A stretch of 5,557 nucleotides of DNA from an uncultured Mucilaginibacter sp. (GTDB taxonomy: Bacteria > Bacteroidota > Bacteroidia > Sphingobacteriales > Sphingobacteriaceae), in assembly GCA_903885865.1 (NCBI GenBank), contig CAISKH010000114.1, positions 1-5,557 on the forward strand, in the 5' to 3' direction. The number at the start of each line of letters is the position of its first letter. The stretch's first letter is position 1. Positions 4,628 through 5,557 of the stretch are shown here, one piece after another. Position numbers and translations under genes: made by a program. The notes under the pieces were generated by a model, which worked only from the letters and a program-made list of their open reading frames with translations, did no database searches and was not told the origin of the DNA.

Positions 4628-5557
4628 TTAAAACTCCAAATACTTCTTAACCTTCAAAGACACTCTATCGCCTACTGTATATTTACCCGGCTTGCTGTTG
4701 AGTATACGCAGGGTAATACCACGTTTTTCTAACACCAGGTCTTCATAATTGCCTTTAAACAGCACCTGCTTAACCGTCCATTTTTTGCGCGTCCAGCTAT
4801 TAGTAATGATGACCCATTCGGGGTAAATAACTACATGCTCTGTGTTTGACCGGATGCCGCAAATCTTTGCATCTGAGCTGCTTAATATATTGCAATTGGT
4901 TAACAGCCTTGCCGTATATAAATGCTGCGGGTTTTGGTACAGGGCTTGGGGATGTCCTGCTTCCAATATTTCACCATCTTTTAACACAATTAATTCATCC
5001 GCCATTGATAGCGCCTCGGCGGGGTCGTGCGATACCATGATTACGGTCAGGCCCGTTTCCTCAACGATCTGCCGTATATCCTGCTGCAGCCCCTCGCGGA
5101 AAGAGGTATCTACCTGGTTAAAGGGCTCATCAAGCAATAAAACTTTGGGCCGGGTAATTAAGGCACGGGCAATGGCTACGCGCTGTTTTTCGCCGCCACT
5201 TAAAAAGCAGGCCTGCTTATTGGCCAGGTGCAATATATTGAGTTGTTTTAAAACCTGTTGCGTTCTTTCCTCCTTCGCAGTAACATCGGTATTGGGCATC
5301 ATTGCGGCAATATTGTCCCAAACTTTGGCATAAATATTAAGGCCGTCAGTATCCTGCGTAACCATTTTCATGTGGTCATGGCCCGGTATCAGCTTTTCTT
5401 CGGGGCCCCATATCCGCTCGCCCTTAAATTGCACTTCGCCCTCATCGGGCGATAGCAGGCCGTAAAGCAATTTCAATAAGGTGCTTTTCCCGCTGCCGCT
5501 TTCGCCAATTATCGCTGTGATCTTTTTGGGTTGAATGGATAAACTGGCTTTACAAAG
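4628..5557 (-). CDS. ABC transporter ATP-binding protein, N-terminus beyond window
   Basis: This cytoplasmic ATPase subunit of an ABC transporter drives its permease by ATP hydrolysis. The frame is open to the right edge, so at least the first beta strand and start lie outside; 309 residues are visible. The TTG at 5474-5476 is not the start, because Walker A (GESGSGKST, visible residues 18-26) lies upstream of it. Next come the Q-loop glutamine (68, in VTQDTDGLNIY), the signature LSGGEKQR (119-126) and Walker B KVLLLDEP (138-145) with catalytic Glu144. The switch histidine is His177 (VSHDPAEAL). All ATPase residues are intact. After the nucleotide-binding domain, roughly the last 85 residues (WTVKQVLFKGNYEDLVLE... 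YTVGDRVSLKV) resemble a TOBE-like regulatory domain, as in importers of the FbpC/PotA/MalK type. That favours an importer, but the substrate cannot be told. No permease lies downstream; the gene ends its operon, 24 nt from a convergent gene. Confidence 0.9.
   Translation of the reverse strand, partial: LCKASLSIQPKKITAIIGESGSGKSTLLKLLYGLLSPDEGEVQFKGERIWGPEEKLIPGHDHMKMVTQDTDGLNIYAKVWDNIAAMMPNTDVTAKEERTQQVLKQLNILHLANKQACFLSGGEKQRVAIARALITRPKVLLLDEPFNQVDTSFREGLQQDIRQIVEETGLTVIMVSHDPAEALSMADELIVLKDGEILEAGHPQALYQNPQHLYTARLLTNCNILSSSDAKICGIRSNTEHVVIYPEWVIITNSWTRKKWTVKQVLFKGNYEDLVLEKRGITLRILNSKPGKYTVGDRVSLKVKKYLEF

Noticed and set aside
4842..5333. 163-codon open frame on the plus strand opposite the ABC ATPase
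   Set aside because: It is antisense to well-conserved ATPase motifs, has an unusual composition rich in Ser and Cys, and shows no domain. It is a shadow of the real gene.
5474..5476. TTG start for the ABC ATPase
   Set aside because: The Walker A motif is encoded upstream of it in the same frame (5480-5506), so the start is beyond the window.
1..5557. CRISPR array, tRNA, rRNA, transposase, phage or defence-island genes
   Set aside because: No regularly spaced repeats, cloverleaf-like sequence or relevant protein motifs were found. The only defence-related element is the ordinary toxin-antitoxin pair.

Overview
The window looks like chromosomal DNA from a member of the Bacteroidetes, most likely a Mucilaginibacter/Pedobacter-like Sphingobacteriaceae. 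This is an inference from three things. Start codons lack convincing Shine-Dalgarno sequences. Promoter-like TAnnTTTG (-7 type) elements lie just upstream of two genes. The protein types also fit: a PA-domain M28 lipoprotein peptidase and a PIN toxin paired with a DUF6364-like antitoxin. No rRNA or other taxonomic marker is present, so the genus is a guess.

Layout. Positions 1-400 hold the C-terminal part of homoserine kinase (thrB), cut by the left edge. Positions 400-494 are filled completely by a GC-rich inverted-repeat element made of two 36-nt arms around a 23-nt AT-rich spacer. Threonine synthase (thrC) follows, with its most likely start at 495, immediately after the element. ThrB and ThrC catalyse the last two steps of threonine synthesis (homoserine to O-phosphohomoserine to threonine), so this is the end of a thr operon with a repeat lodged in it. 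An alternative in-frame ATG at 438, inside the repeat, would add 19 repeat-encoded residues to ThrC.

Positions 1836-2508 are a compact two-gene type II toxin-antitoxin cassette: a ribbon-helix-helix antitoxin and a PIN-domain toxin that overlap by 11 nt. A perfect 12-bp palindrome overlaps a TAnnTTTG element only 3 nt before the antitoxin ATG. A hand count gives 217 G+C in positions 1861-2520 (about 33%) against 224 of 480 in thrC 541-1020 (about 47%), so the cassette is probably an acquired insertion.

Positions 2513-4156 (minus strand) encode a secreted, lipid-anchored M28 metallopeptidase with a protease-associated region. It converges on the toxin gene with only 4 nt between stop codons. 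Across a 69-bp divergent promoter region, 4226-4603 (plus) encodes a small lipoprotein with a BamE/SmpA-like motif. Positions 4628-5557 (minus) hold most of an ABC transporter ATPase with a TOBE-like C-terminus. Its 5' end lies beyond the right edge.

I see no clearly undescribed multi-gene system. The best leads are the repeat element occupying the thrB-thrC junction, with its consequence for the ThrC start and possible RNA folding, and the toxin-antitoxin promoter, which may yield a leaderless mRNA under a palindromic operator.
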